DNA of 34,666 nucleotides from Salpingoeca rosetta (lineage: Eukaryota > Opisthokonta > Choanoflagellata > Craspedida > Salpingoecidae): NCBI RefSeq assembly GCF_000188695.1, contig NW_004754919.1, positions 904,588-939,253 of the forward strand, written 5' to 3'. Made by a program: the position numbers and the translations under genes. The notes beneath the pieces are model-generated. The model was not told the DNA's origin and made no database searches. It saw only the letters and a program-made list of their open reading frames with translations. Of this stretch, positions 18,585 through 28,845 are shown in pieces. How positions within the stretch are numbered: position 1 is the first letter of the stretch; each line of letters opens with the position of its first letter.

Positions 18585-19066
18585 CTAGGCTTCGCTTTCG
18601 CATTTCGTGAACGTCCGCGTCACCGCTTCAACCACATCATATGTCGGCTGGGATTGCTTGCGCTGCTGTTGCTGTTCACTCACAACTCGCAACCGCTGCC
18701 CAAACAGTGATTCATGCTGAGCACCGGCATTCTCGCCCAAAGCAACGCCACTGCGGCCAGCCTTTGCTTCTGCTTGCAGTTCGGTGCCCCTGTCTTCATG
18801 TTCTTCCTCCCACCCCTCTTCCTCAATGTCGTACAGCCCAGCCGACCACGCGTGCATGGAGTGCACACGCGAGTGGTGTGGTGTGTTGGGTTGCAACTCT
18901 GGCAACAGCGACGGCGTCGCATACACGTGCGTGGGATCGCTGTGGTGGTCCATGGACTGAGCGTCCACTGCACTCTGCTGCTCATGCTGCTGCTGATGAT
19001 GTTGTTGTCGCGGGGGTGCAATATCATACAAGGAAGGATTCCACTTGTGCTGCACTTGTGCTGGTT

Positions 19067-19138
<72 letters not shown>

Positions 19139-19815
19139 TGAGTGCAACGGTGTGATCTTCGAATGCTGGGCAGTGCACAGCACGCACGTTTGACCACTTC
19201 ACCCTGCCGTTCACTTCACACCGATGACGTACAGCAAAGAGGAACACATCCCAACACCTCACTTCAACTGCAACACCGCATGCACAGCAACAATTCATTG
19301 CACATACCAGTAGCATCCTCGCTGTGCGGAGAGAATGTTGGATTGGTCGCATTGATGATGTTCTTCACCTGCGACAGTCAGCCAACATCAAGCAAACAAA
19401 CGTGATGGTTCAGTCGAGGAGAGAAGAGGACGGATCTGAAGTCATCTCTGGTTTGCACCAAAACAAAGGACGTGTACGCAAGCAGACGCACCGTGGCAAG
19501 CTCTGCCTGAGCCCGTTTCCGTCGCCGCCACACAATAGAAGCCACGCACCCCAGGACCTACAGTGCCACGACACCGCGGTGTGGACACGTACACAGATAC
19601 ACAAGCAAACCAACAGGGGCAGGGTTCTGCGTAAGTGGTGGTGGATGACAGCTAGCAAACCAAAAGAAAACTTGGGAGGAAGAAGGATGTGCAACAGCCC
19701 ACGCGGGTCTGGCACACGCACACACACACACACTGATCTTACAAACACACGCGCATTGGTCTAACACATGCAGACTCACCAGCAGCACGCCAACGACGGC
19801 GCCTGCAACAGCACC
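18585..19815 (-). other. Transmembrane helix and tyrosine-rich cytoplasmic tail
   Basis: The helix spans two exons: AVAGAVVGVLL ends exon 21897-19780, and VLGCVASIVWRRRKRAQ opens exon 19557-19492, joined in phase 0. After a small exon (19368-19308) the last exon gives a tail with NPSLYDIAPPR, THVYATPSL, AGLYDIEEEG and QPTYDVVEAV, a Gln/His-rich stretch, acidic patches and the C-terminus KCESEA. Spaced Tyr-Asp-hydrophobic motifs are typical substrates and docking sites for tyrosine kinases and SH2 proteins; they also fit YxxPhi sorting signals. Confidence 0.75.
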
Positions 19816-22800
19816 ACCATCGCTTCCACCGCCGCGCTTCTTAGCATCGGCAACAGACGTGATGTGCGCTGCTGCCAGGGTTTCGAGCCCTTCAAGCCGA
19901 GCAAGCAAGATGTCGGCAGGCACCCACTCCAAGCTGGTGCCGTTGCGAACCCCAAACTCAACCACCGTCGATGGCTGCGCCAACAGCCCACGCCGTCCAC
20001 GGATCCAAGCGTTGTCGGAGTCGCTGTAGTTGTTGTTGTTGTTGTCGCTATCACGGCTGCTGCCACTGCTGCTTCTCCTTCTCCTCCCTTGTTGTTGCTG
20101 TGGGACTGTGTTGATGTCGGTGGTGGGGCGACCGAGGGCTTTGTCGTAGACGAGAAACACCACCACAAAGTCCACATTCAGCGCCTCCTCCAGGTCGCGC
20201 TCCAGCTGCTGCACGTCGCCACCAAAGATGGACTCCGCCGTGCCTGCAAGCACCAGCTCCACCACCTGGTCCGCCCGCTCCGGTCGCATCAGCGCCTCAA
20301 CCACCACCGTCCGCACCGCAACACCCGTGTTGCCGTTCGCATCCGTCACCGCGTACTCAACCTCGTACGTCCCCGCCACGTGCACGTCAATCGCATCGGC
20401 TCCACTCACCACCACCTGCGACGTCACGTTGCCGTCGTGCACATCCTGTGCGCTGTACCCGGCCTCCACATACCGTGTCGCATACAGCACGTGCACCTCC
20501 TCCGCGCCATACAGCGTCACGTCGGGCGGCGTCGTGTCCACCACCACCACCGCCCGCTGCACACCAACAGCGGCGTTGCCTGCGCGGTCGTGCACGCTGT
20601 ACTGCAGCACATACACGGTGCCCACCTCCGCCGACGCCACAGCAGCATCCAGCCCAAGAACATCAAACGCTTCATCATTGCCTTGCTACGTGCTTGCATG
20701 CAGCACGCGTGCAATCGCATCCTCCCCGATACCGTCAACGTCGCCTGGCGCAACAACGCCGCTCGCGTCGCGCGTCACAACGCTCACGCCAACGCACACG
20801 TCCCCGCTCAGGTCGCCGTCGTGGGCGTCGAGAGCTGTTGCTCCAGGATCAGCAAATGAGCCGCGATCGTCACCAAACTCCAGCGCCTGCACCCGATCCC
20901 CAAGCAGCTGCAGCGAGGGTGCCGTCGGGTCTGCAACCCGCACCACGCGCTCCACAAACGCCACGTTGCTCGCTGCGTCCGCCACCGTGTAGTTGATGCG
21001 GTACACGGTGCCGCTCGGCGCTCTCGACTCCACCGCGTCCATTCGAGGTGAAGACCACACGCGCGGCGACAGCGGCGGCATAAACGCGCGCGCAGACGAA
21101 TACGCGCACACGGTGGGAACAACAACGCCGGCCTCCTCAAGCTGCGTCGTCGCCACCACACGCGATCGCACATCACCATCGATGTTGTCATATGCACGTG
21201 CAATGCCCGGCTCAACCCACGTCACGCCGTCGCCAACCGTCACGCTCAGGTCCCCGCTGACGCGCAGGTCCGGCGGCGTTGTGTCGATTATGGTGATGGT
21301 GCGTGTGACGCTGGCCGTGTTGCGGGACGGGTCTGTCACCGTGTATGTCACAGTAAAGGTTGCAGGCGACGTTGTTGGCGCCGCCTCGTACCCTCCATCG
21401 TCAATCACCAGCGTCAAGTCGGCGTTGTCGTAGTACAGATCAGCCAGCGTCACGCCAGGGTCGATGTCGGTGAAGTTGCTGCCGGCCTCCACCACCAGCA
21501 GCGCGTCGCCAATGAGCTCGATGCTCGGGGCCGTGCGGTCCAGCACGTGCACGGTGCGGTTGATGGCGTCGCAGTTGCCGGCCTTGTCGCACGCGTCGTA
21601 CTCCACCGTGAACACCGCGGGCACGGACGGCGGCTTGCTCAACACATTGTTGGTGACCACCACCTCCACCCCGCGCCCAATCGCATCCTCCAGCAGGTCC
21701 GTCGCTGTTGCTCCTGCATCGACATATTCCGTCCCGGCCTCGTGCGTGATGTTGTGCTCGCCATTGATGGTGATGCTTGGCGCCATCGTGTCCCGCACCT
21801 CAATCACATACACCACCGTCGCCGTGTTGTCCGACGCATCCGTCGCCGTGTACGTGAACGTGAACTGCGTGCCGTCGTCCACAACCGAGTCGAAGGTCTG
21901 CAAGCAGGGGTGTGTGTGTGGGGGGGGATGTGTGTGGGTGTGGGGGTTGGGGGAAAAGGGTGTGTGAGACGGGGGAATGTGAGTGTAAAGGGAAAAGGGT
22001 GTGTGAGACGGGGAGTGAGAAGTGGGAGAAATGGAAGCGATGGAATGATGCATGACGTGGTCAAGACACAACAGCGACAAGAAAGATACAGGAAAAGAGC
22101 GACAACGCACCGACTCTTCGTTGCGTCGCACGTCACCGCCGTTGACAGCGGTGTCGAATGTATCAAATGCAGACTGGCTCGGGAAGATAAACTCTGTTGC
22201 CGCCTCGTGGATGACCACGTTGTGTTCCAACACTTCGCGGTCGCCAAAACCAATGGTGATGACCTGTGATTGGTCGGCAATGTGTGACAGGGATTGGTGA
22301 GGAAGTGAACAGATACAAGAGTTAAATGGGAGGCAAGGAGAAACGGAGGCAAAGAGACTCGGAGGCAAGGAGGTAAGTGAGTGTCCACGAAGGTAGGCAA
22401 GCACACAACACAAACACACTCATGTACACACACACATACACGCACACACACACACACACACACCGGTGGAAGGGTGTCCACGACGGCTGCTGTGCGTGTG
22501 GTGGGCGGCGCCTCGTTGTCGTTCGAGTCGGATGCAGACAGCGTGTACACCACCTCGTACATGCCCAGCGTGTTCACGTCCACGTCGCTGGCATCGTACT
22601 CCAGCAGGTCGATGCCGAGTGTTCCGTCCACGCGGTCCACGATGGAAACGCCGGCCGTGAAGTTGCTGCGCATCACCTCCTCCCCGGCCTCCAGCTGCAG
22701 CACTGCAGGGTCAAATGTGATGGCGGGCCCGGTCGTGTCCACGACTTCCACGGTGATGTCGCGTGTTGCCGTGTTCATGTTCGCATCCGTCGCCGTGTAC

Positions 22801-25800
22801 GTCAGCATCTGGTCAGACCCCACAGTGCCTGTGTGTGTGTGTATTGTGTGTGTGTGTGTGTGTGTGTTTGTGTGCGTGTGTTGTGTGTGTGTGTGTGTGT
22901 GAGGTAAGATCCGTGTGAGAACAACATGCAACAAGATGCAGTGCAAACCAAGATGCGAGTGATCAACCGGACCCAGAAGGGCACCACATCTGTTCATGGC
23001 ATTCACGCACTCACTCGTGTCAATGTCGTCGATGTTGGGTGGTGGTGTCTTTGTCACGGTGCCAGCCGCCGTGTCTGTCGCCGTAAAGATCGGGGGATCA
23101 AAGGCAAACGTGGCCTCGACGACATATGTGTCTTGAATCTCCTCGTTGTTGTCTGGTCGCCGCAGCACGATGGTGGGCTTTGCAATGTCTGCAGTGAAAT
23201 ACATGGCGGCTGGGTGAGAAGAAAGCGAACGGCGTGCTTGCATGCAAGCGAAGGTGTCACCATACAAGCGGTTGGTATCTTCACACGCCATCAGCACCTT
23301 TGCATGTGCGGTCGCTTGTTGGTGTGCAATCCTGGTCAATAACGTATCCAGGTTCGCACTCATTGCATGCCATGCAGCTGCTTTGTCCTTCGTCCGATTG
23401 AAACGTGTCGTCGGCACACGCCTCGCATTCCGTGAGCCTGTGGCCGGTATCGGCACGGAACTTGCCTGCAGGCAATGCACAAGATGAAGCATGAGTTAGC
23501 GTGAGTGGCATGCAAAGGGAAGAAGCAAGCAAGCAAAGGGTGCAACAGAGACGTGAACACAGTGGCAAAGAGACACGAGAAGCACAGGTGCATCCCACCT
23601 GCTTCGCATAGTTCACACGTGCGGTCCTCCGTCGTGGTTCCAGTGACGAACGTGCTGTATGTGATGCAGTCTGTCGTGCACATAGTTGACACGGGACAGC
23701 CAAAGCACGTGAGAGAAGTTGTCAGTGTGCGTGTGTATGTGATTGTACTTGCAGAACCATGGTTGCATGGGCTGAGATGCAGTGCCACCATCACCCCCAC
23801 GCTCGCCAACAGCACAGTGCACGAAGACAACGCAAACGCACTGCGCATACATTTTTGGCCAGAGCTGCCCTGGTATTTGCCTGCACCACATGCCTTGCAC
23901 TCTGTTTGCTGGCGCTTATTTTGGTGCTGGCCAGGATCTCACGGCTTGCAGTCCATCTGGTTCGTGCCATCCTGGTAGTGCCCATGGTCGCACACTGCAC
24001 ACAAGCGTCGTTGCTGGCTGTCGGTTCGATGGTCACCTCATACCCGGCCCACACGTGGACCACGAGGTACACGAGGTGTCCTGGTGCGAAGACTTGGACT
24101 GGTAGTGGCCTGCACAATAGGAATGTGTGGTGACAGTGTGGGAATGAAAAGACGTTGAGCGTGCGTGTGTGCGTGTGAGTTAGTGAGGAGGGATGGAGTG
24201 AGTGGGTGAGTGAGTGAGTGGGTGAGTGAGTGAGTGAGTGAGTGAGTGAGTTGAAGTGCTTGTGCAAAGAACAGCGTGCTTCACCAACAAATACAACAAC
24301 AGCACAACCCAACATCATGCATGGCACAAGCGCGCGCACACTATATGATCACGGTGTCCCATGTTCACCCCTGTTGCTGTCTTCGACTCACGTGGACTGC
24401 ACGGCGAGCACGTCGCATCCTCTGTTGATGATCCCGATGTCCACTTCTCGCCCTGGCTGCACATTTTCCAGTCCTTGCAGTCTGGAGTGACATACAAGAG
24501 AAAGTGGAAGAAGAGGAGGAATGAGGCGAGGAGGACATGAGGGAAGCGCACGACAAGGCGAGCAACACAAGACATGAGCGACGCGCTGCATCGGCATTGA
24601 GTTAGTTCAGCTCACCTGTTTGGCCAGAGACATCTTGGTATTTGCCAGGGCCACAGCTCTTGCAGTTGTCTGCGTTTGTGGTGTCGCCGTATGTGCCGGC
24701 ATCACACTTGTCGCAAGTCCTGTCGGATGAGGAGGTGGGGTCGGCGGTCACATAGTAGCCGCTGCTGCACGTGGTCCAGGCGTTACACGACATGTCCTGG
24801 TGGGCGGTCTTGGATTGGTACTCCTCTGAAGAGTGAGGGGAACAGTGTCGGCGAGAAGAGGGGGGGGGGGAAGGGATAAGGTGGCGTGTGAGGGGGAAGA
24901 TGATACTGCACCACCACACAACGCTGCAGCCATAACCATTCTGTTCTCATCATTGCAGTTGCAGGGGTTGCCGCTTACGTGATCCGCATGGCAAGCACGA
25001 TGCGTCCTCTGTCGCCGATCCAGATATCCACTTCTCGCCCTGTCCACAAGTCGTCCAGACCTCGCAGCCTACATGACAAGTTGTGAGTTTGGGTAGTGAC
25101 ACAGTGTGAGGAAAGCAGACACAACCATGTGAGTAAGAAGGGAATGGTGCTGGTTCCGCTTGCTCACAGCGAGAGCCGAGAGGACGAGATGCAAGCAGTC
25201 GAGTGCTATGTGCACATGAAACACACGCACACACGCACACACGCACACACGCACACAATGATGGCACTCACTTGAGGCGCCGCTGCCAGGTTGGAACTCC
25301 CCAGTGGGGCAGTCCTTGCACGACGTGTCCTGGTGGCCGATCTCGTCTTGGTACTTGCCTAGTAGGAGGGGTGCGATCCAAGAAGATAGGGCGGAGGTTG
25401 AGGAATGAGAAGAGGTGGACATCAAACACACGAATGTCAGGAGGGAACGTGGAAGGACGAGCACACACACACACACACACACCTGGCCCGCAGTTTGAGC
25501 ATGTTGCGTCATCGGTGGTCGAGCCGGCTGTCCACTTCTTTCCCCGGCCACAGGTGCGCCAGTTCTTGCACCCTGGAAATGCACGGGAAGACGTGGGGAG
25601 ATGTGAGTGGGTTGGTGGGTGTCAGCATACAAACGAAGATCACCTCACACACAAAATCAGACACATCTGTCACGGCGCATCCACAGCGGTTGAAGCTCAC
25701 CTGTTTGAGCGTGACGGTCTTGGTACTTCCCGCTGTCGCATGTCTTGCATTGCTCTGCCATGGTCGTATCGCTGTACATGCCCTCCACGCAATGGAAGCA

Positions 25801-26980
25801 GATTCGATTCGTGGTAGCGGTTGGATCAGCCATGATGTACTCGCCAGGCATGCAGACGGTCGGGTCTTTGCATTCTGCAAGGCGGCGTGAATGGTGAAGG
25901 GGTGAGCACAGTCGGAGGGAAAAGACAAGCGGACAGAGACAACACATGCCCCACACTACACACAGATCAAGGACGCTACACGCACGCACGCACCTGATTG
26001 CCCTTCGGCGTTCTGGTACTTGCCACCGGGACAGTCGTTGCAGGTTGGCTGGTTGGGCGCCCCTGTGTATTTGCCTGGTTCGCACAGGCCACACTCCCGG
26101 TCCTGTTTCGTGTTGGGCTCCTGCGTCACGTACTTCCCAGCTTCGCACGTGGAGGGGTCGTAGCATTGCGTGTCGCGGTGACCAGTCTTGTCCTGATACT
26201 TGCCTGATGATGGCGCGACGATGTGTGAGCAGATGATGAAAGCAGTGCATTCTTCACTGCATGCAGTACAAGGAGGTGCTGCGGTGATGCACACTGCATG
26301 ACTCACCCAATGGGCAGGGTGGACATGTGGCGTCCTCCGTGTTCGATGGCTTGAACCACCGTTCGCCCTTGTCGCACCGAATGGTCTCACTGCATGCTTC
26401 ATTGCCTGCGGAGGACTTGTAGAATTGAAACCCGCACTCAACGCAATCGTCACCCGTGTAGCCATACCCTGCAAAGCCACATACACAGCATTGCAAGTGA
26501 GCCGCTACACCCTCACTGACACCAAACTGCACTCACTCACGCAGCACCCACACCCAAATCTGTCCGCAACCATGCTGGCACGAGTCGCAGCCCCGAAATG
26601 CAGTCATACCTGCGGCGCACATGCACGAGCCGAGCTGGCACACTTCGCTTCCGTCTTGTGCACAGTCTTGTCCTCCTCCTCCGTTGTTGCACGTCTTGCC
26701 CACGGCGCCTGCACACCAGCAAGGTGTCACATGTGTGCAAGCTCGATGTGAGATGCAATGGTGGAACGGTAGAATGGTGGTGTCTTGGTGTTTAGTGGTG
26801 TCCCCAATCCACAACAGCAGCAGCAAGGCATCCACTCGTCCACCAAGCTTTCCTCCTCTCCACAACACCACACAACCACACTGTACAACAACACCAACAC
26901 CCACCTGCGCACTGAAGTCCCGCGAGCGCATGGATGCACAGGGCGATCGCCAGCACCGCCAAGGTCCTCATCCGCAGCAT
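18585..26980 (-). CDS. Type I receptor-like protein: Cys-rich modules, HYR/DUF5011-like repeats, TM, Tyr-rich tail (with lesions)
   Basis: Proposed exons, 5' to 3': 26980-26905, 26708-26571, 26468-26307, 26203-25994, 25874-25701, 25572-25483, 25358-25272, 25068-24979, 24825-24616, 24481-24392, 24109-23851, 23700-23599, 23465-23298, 23188-23015, 22828-22464, 22263-22111, 21897-19780, 19557-19492, 19368-19308, 19069-18585. This would be about 1,760 codons if the exon at 24109-23851 regained two bases. Start MLRMRTLAVLAIALCIHALA is a good signal peptide; ATG 26971 is an alternative start. The ectodomain has ephrin-receptor/TNFR-like Cys modules, then eight HYR/DUF5011-like beta-sandwich units, a stalk, a TM helix with WRRRKR stop-transfer, and a tail with YDIA, YDIE, YDVV. 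It probably acts at the cell surface in adhesion or sensing (inference). Lesions at 24041-24047, 23989-23993, 23939-23941, 23701-23702 and 20686-20688 mean this copy may be a pseudogene or contain sequence errors. Confidence 0.8.
19780..23188 (-). other. Eight HYR/DUF5011-like beta-sandwich repeats and juxtamembrane stalk
   Basis: Each unit starts with D(T)xxP(P/S)xI and ends with a YT(A/V)TDAxxNTAT...V strand, as in bacterial DUF5011 and animal HYR domains. Examples are DTTPPDLRVSGDLSVTVGDG, DRTAPSIELIGDALLVVEAG, and TYTATDASDNTATVVYVIEV. The first three units are split over exons 23188-23015, 22828-22464 and 22263-22111; the rest lie in the 2,118-nt exon 21897-19780. After the last unit a stalk holds RRRRSSSG and RGRRG basic sites on either side of a Ser/Asn-rich loop, within a segment (LVLAGTAESIFG ... 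VEFGVRNGTSLEWVPADIL) that could be SEA-like, with low confidence. Confidence 0.78.
20686..20688 (-). other. In-frame TAG inside a HYR/DUF5011-like repeat
   Basis: The frame is open on both sides of this TAG (IARVLHAST then QGNDEAFDVLGLDAAV), and the second part completes the domain (GTVYVLQYSVHDRAGN). No GT-AG pair removes it without breaking frame. The context is ACG TAG CAA GGC. Confidence 0.85.
23599..24109 (-). pseudogene. Two damaged Cys-module exons of the receptor
   Basis: The exon 24109-23851 is homologous to 24825-24616 (HYQSKSSHQDTSC against EYQSKTAHQDMSC), but its frame changes twice. One base is missing near 24041-24047 (before YEVTIEPTASND), and one near 23989-23993 (before DHGHYQDGTNQMDCK). 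TGA at 23939-23941 sits where the module expects a Cys. The length of 259 nt fits an ancestral 261-nt symmetric exon. The following exon (CPVSTMCTTDC ... CELCEAG) should start at 23700, but the two bases before it are TG, not AG. It would then be 102 nt with the usual 1-1 phase. Confidence 0.7.
24176..24252 (-). repeat. (TGAG)n/(TCAC)n tandem repeat in a receptor intron
   Basis: Degenerate GAGT/GGGT tetranucleotide repeat on the + strand, CTCA/CTCAC in transcript sense, between the exons 24481-24392 and 24109-23851. Confidence 0.8.
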
Positions 26981-27112
26981 CCTTGTCCTTTTCCTGCCCC
27001 TTTTCCTTTTTCCTGTTATTTGCTGCGGACAGCAGGACACTTTCCCCACTTGGGCTGACATGTATTTGGCCTATTGTCAGCATATTCCGCACCGTTGTGC
27101 TACAACAAGGCC
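26981..27112. promoter_or_regulatory. Short divergent promoter region
   Basis: Only 132 bases separate the start codon of the receptor-like gene (-) from that of the CxxC-protein gene (+). The stretch includes a T/C-rich part (26985-27020, TTTCCTTTTTCC). Either the promoter is bidirectional or one transcript starts within the other gene. No TATA box is seen. Confidence 0.5.
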
Positions 27113-28814
27113 ATGGCGCCAACGACCGCCAAGATGATCGAGTGCGTTGAGTGCAACAAGCACAACAAGCAGCAATACAAGGACGACGCTGCTGCTGCTG
27201 TTGTCCCATGCCCTTGCTTTGCAGAGGAACGTGTGACACGTGAGGATGTGCCCTCAAGCGCGTGGGCTCTTGGTACCACAGTTCCCGGTGGCAGCGTTGC
27301 CTTCTGGCCTTCCGCTGCTATCGTTCGATTCCATTGTCCGCAGTGTGCGGCAGGTGTCGTTGTGTGCCCTGTCTGCCACACACCGTCATGGAAGCAACAA
27401 CAGAAGCAACTGAAGCAGCAGCAGAAAGAACAGCTACAGCCGTCCTTGAACACGTGTAGCGCATGCGGCATGCTTCTCCTTCCTGGTGCGTGTGAAGCTT
27501 GAAAGGAGGGGGGGGGAAATGCAAGCACTCAGGGTTGTGCTCCTCATGTCACCTCATATTGCGCTATGCCTTGCTGTGCTGCTGCTTGCCTTTTGCTGCC
27601 TTCAATGTCGCTTTCATTGCTCACCCTGTCACGCATCACTGTGTATGCACGCATCACTGACCGTTTGCTTGGGCAGACTGGGTTGAGCGGAAGCTTGGGC
27701 TGACGGGCGCGCATGTTCATTGCGAGGAGGACGCGTTTGTGCTGCAGAGACGCTGGTTTGGATCTGCATATCTGAAGCAGAAGCGCCAAGAGCTCCGCCG
27801 CCTCTTTGCCCTGGCACAGCAAGCAAAGCAACAGCAAGCAAAGCAACAGCAGGACGCAGCAACGAGCGAGCCCCAAACCAAGCGCGCAAAGCGCAGTGGT
27901 GGCGACATTCAGCACGATGCGCAACACCAACACAGCGCGCGCGATGCAGAGCGTCGCATGGTTGCTGTACGCTGGGCCATGCACCGCGGGGAAGAACAGC
28001 TGCAGGAACCAGAGGGCGGTGCCTTGAGCACGACAGATGCACTGGTAGTCGCCGTTGTCAATTTGGAGGGAGCAGGTGTGCTGGCGTCATCCCGGCACCG
28101 GGCGCTGGTTGAGCGGGTGCTGCACCACGCCGCATGTGGTCGCGGCCTGCAGCAGCTGCGGGCACGCATCCACCGGCTCGTTGCCGCTGCAAAAGCGGCC
28201 AAGAATCACGGCTGTCCGCTCGCAGCGCACGTGCTCTCGTCTCGTGCGCGCGTGTTTGCACACATATTGGAAGCGGCAGCGTGCAACGCGTCTGTGAACG
28301 ACACGACTGCAACCACCACCTCATCATCATCCTCGTCGATGCTGTCATCCTCCTCATCATCAGCAGCATCACCAGCACGCGTTGCACACGCCAAGAAGAA
28401 GAAGAAGACATCAGCGAAGGGCGTCAACGCAACTGATCGCCACGACCACAGCCACAGCAACGCCGTTCACGCGCAAGCATCACACGTCACACAGGGCAGC
28501 AATCTTCAACACCAGCACAAACAAGAACAAGGTGATGGTGGTGGTTGTGACAATGGCCGTGATTGTGATGATGGTGATGGTGAAGGTGAGTCAGCGTCGC
28601 AGGCGCCGCACTTGAACGGGTCATCATCGTCACCTGTGCAGTCGCGGTCGCTGCCGTGCTCGCAGCGCGTGGCCGCCATGCTGTCGTCTCCGCCACCAAA
28701 GTTCCCCGTCATCACAGGTCACGCGGCAGCGGCGGCAGACGCACACGTGTATGGCGTGCACACCACGGCTGTTCCACTCGTGCCCGCCCTCAAGACACAC
28801 GCAACAACAACAGC

Positions 28815-28845
<31 letters not shown>

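Larger units (their letters stand above)
23298..26708 (-). other. Array of ephrin-receptor/TNFR-like Cys modules on phase-1 exons
   Basis: After a small EGF-like segment (CNNGGGGQDC ... CDSCQHG), twelve exons encode repeated Cys modules. Longer exons carry GKYQD-type units with CxxC (CGPGKYQD, CDSGKYQD, CPGGKYQN), as in the ephrin-receptor-like/GCC2-GCC3 families. They alternate with short exons of 90 nt carrying CxxWxxC..G.KW..GS.T.DA.C..C; these are at 25572-25483, 25068-24979 and 24481-24392. The unit in exon 26468-26307 is a merged version with GERWFKPSNTEDATC. Every intact exon in this stretch starts with two bases and ends with one base of a codon, so all are symmetric 1-1. Confidence 0.8.

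Noticed and set aside
20565..20690. A small intron removing the in-frame TAG
   Set aside because: The possible donor AC|GTAGCA is in phase 2, and no acceptor AG before the next conserved strand restores that phase. The sequence in between also aligns to the preceding repeat.
19768..20859. 363-codon + strand frame opposite the receptor exon
   Set aside because: His/Arg-rich shadow of the beta-sandwich repeats; the minus-strand frame has domain structure and continues in adjoining exons.
23939..23941. Selenocysteine at the TGA codon
   Set aside because: Two frameshifts and a lost splice site nearby make an error or decay much more likely. I could not identify a SECIS element.
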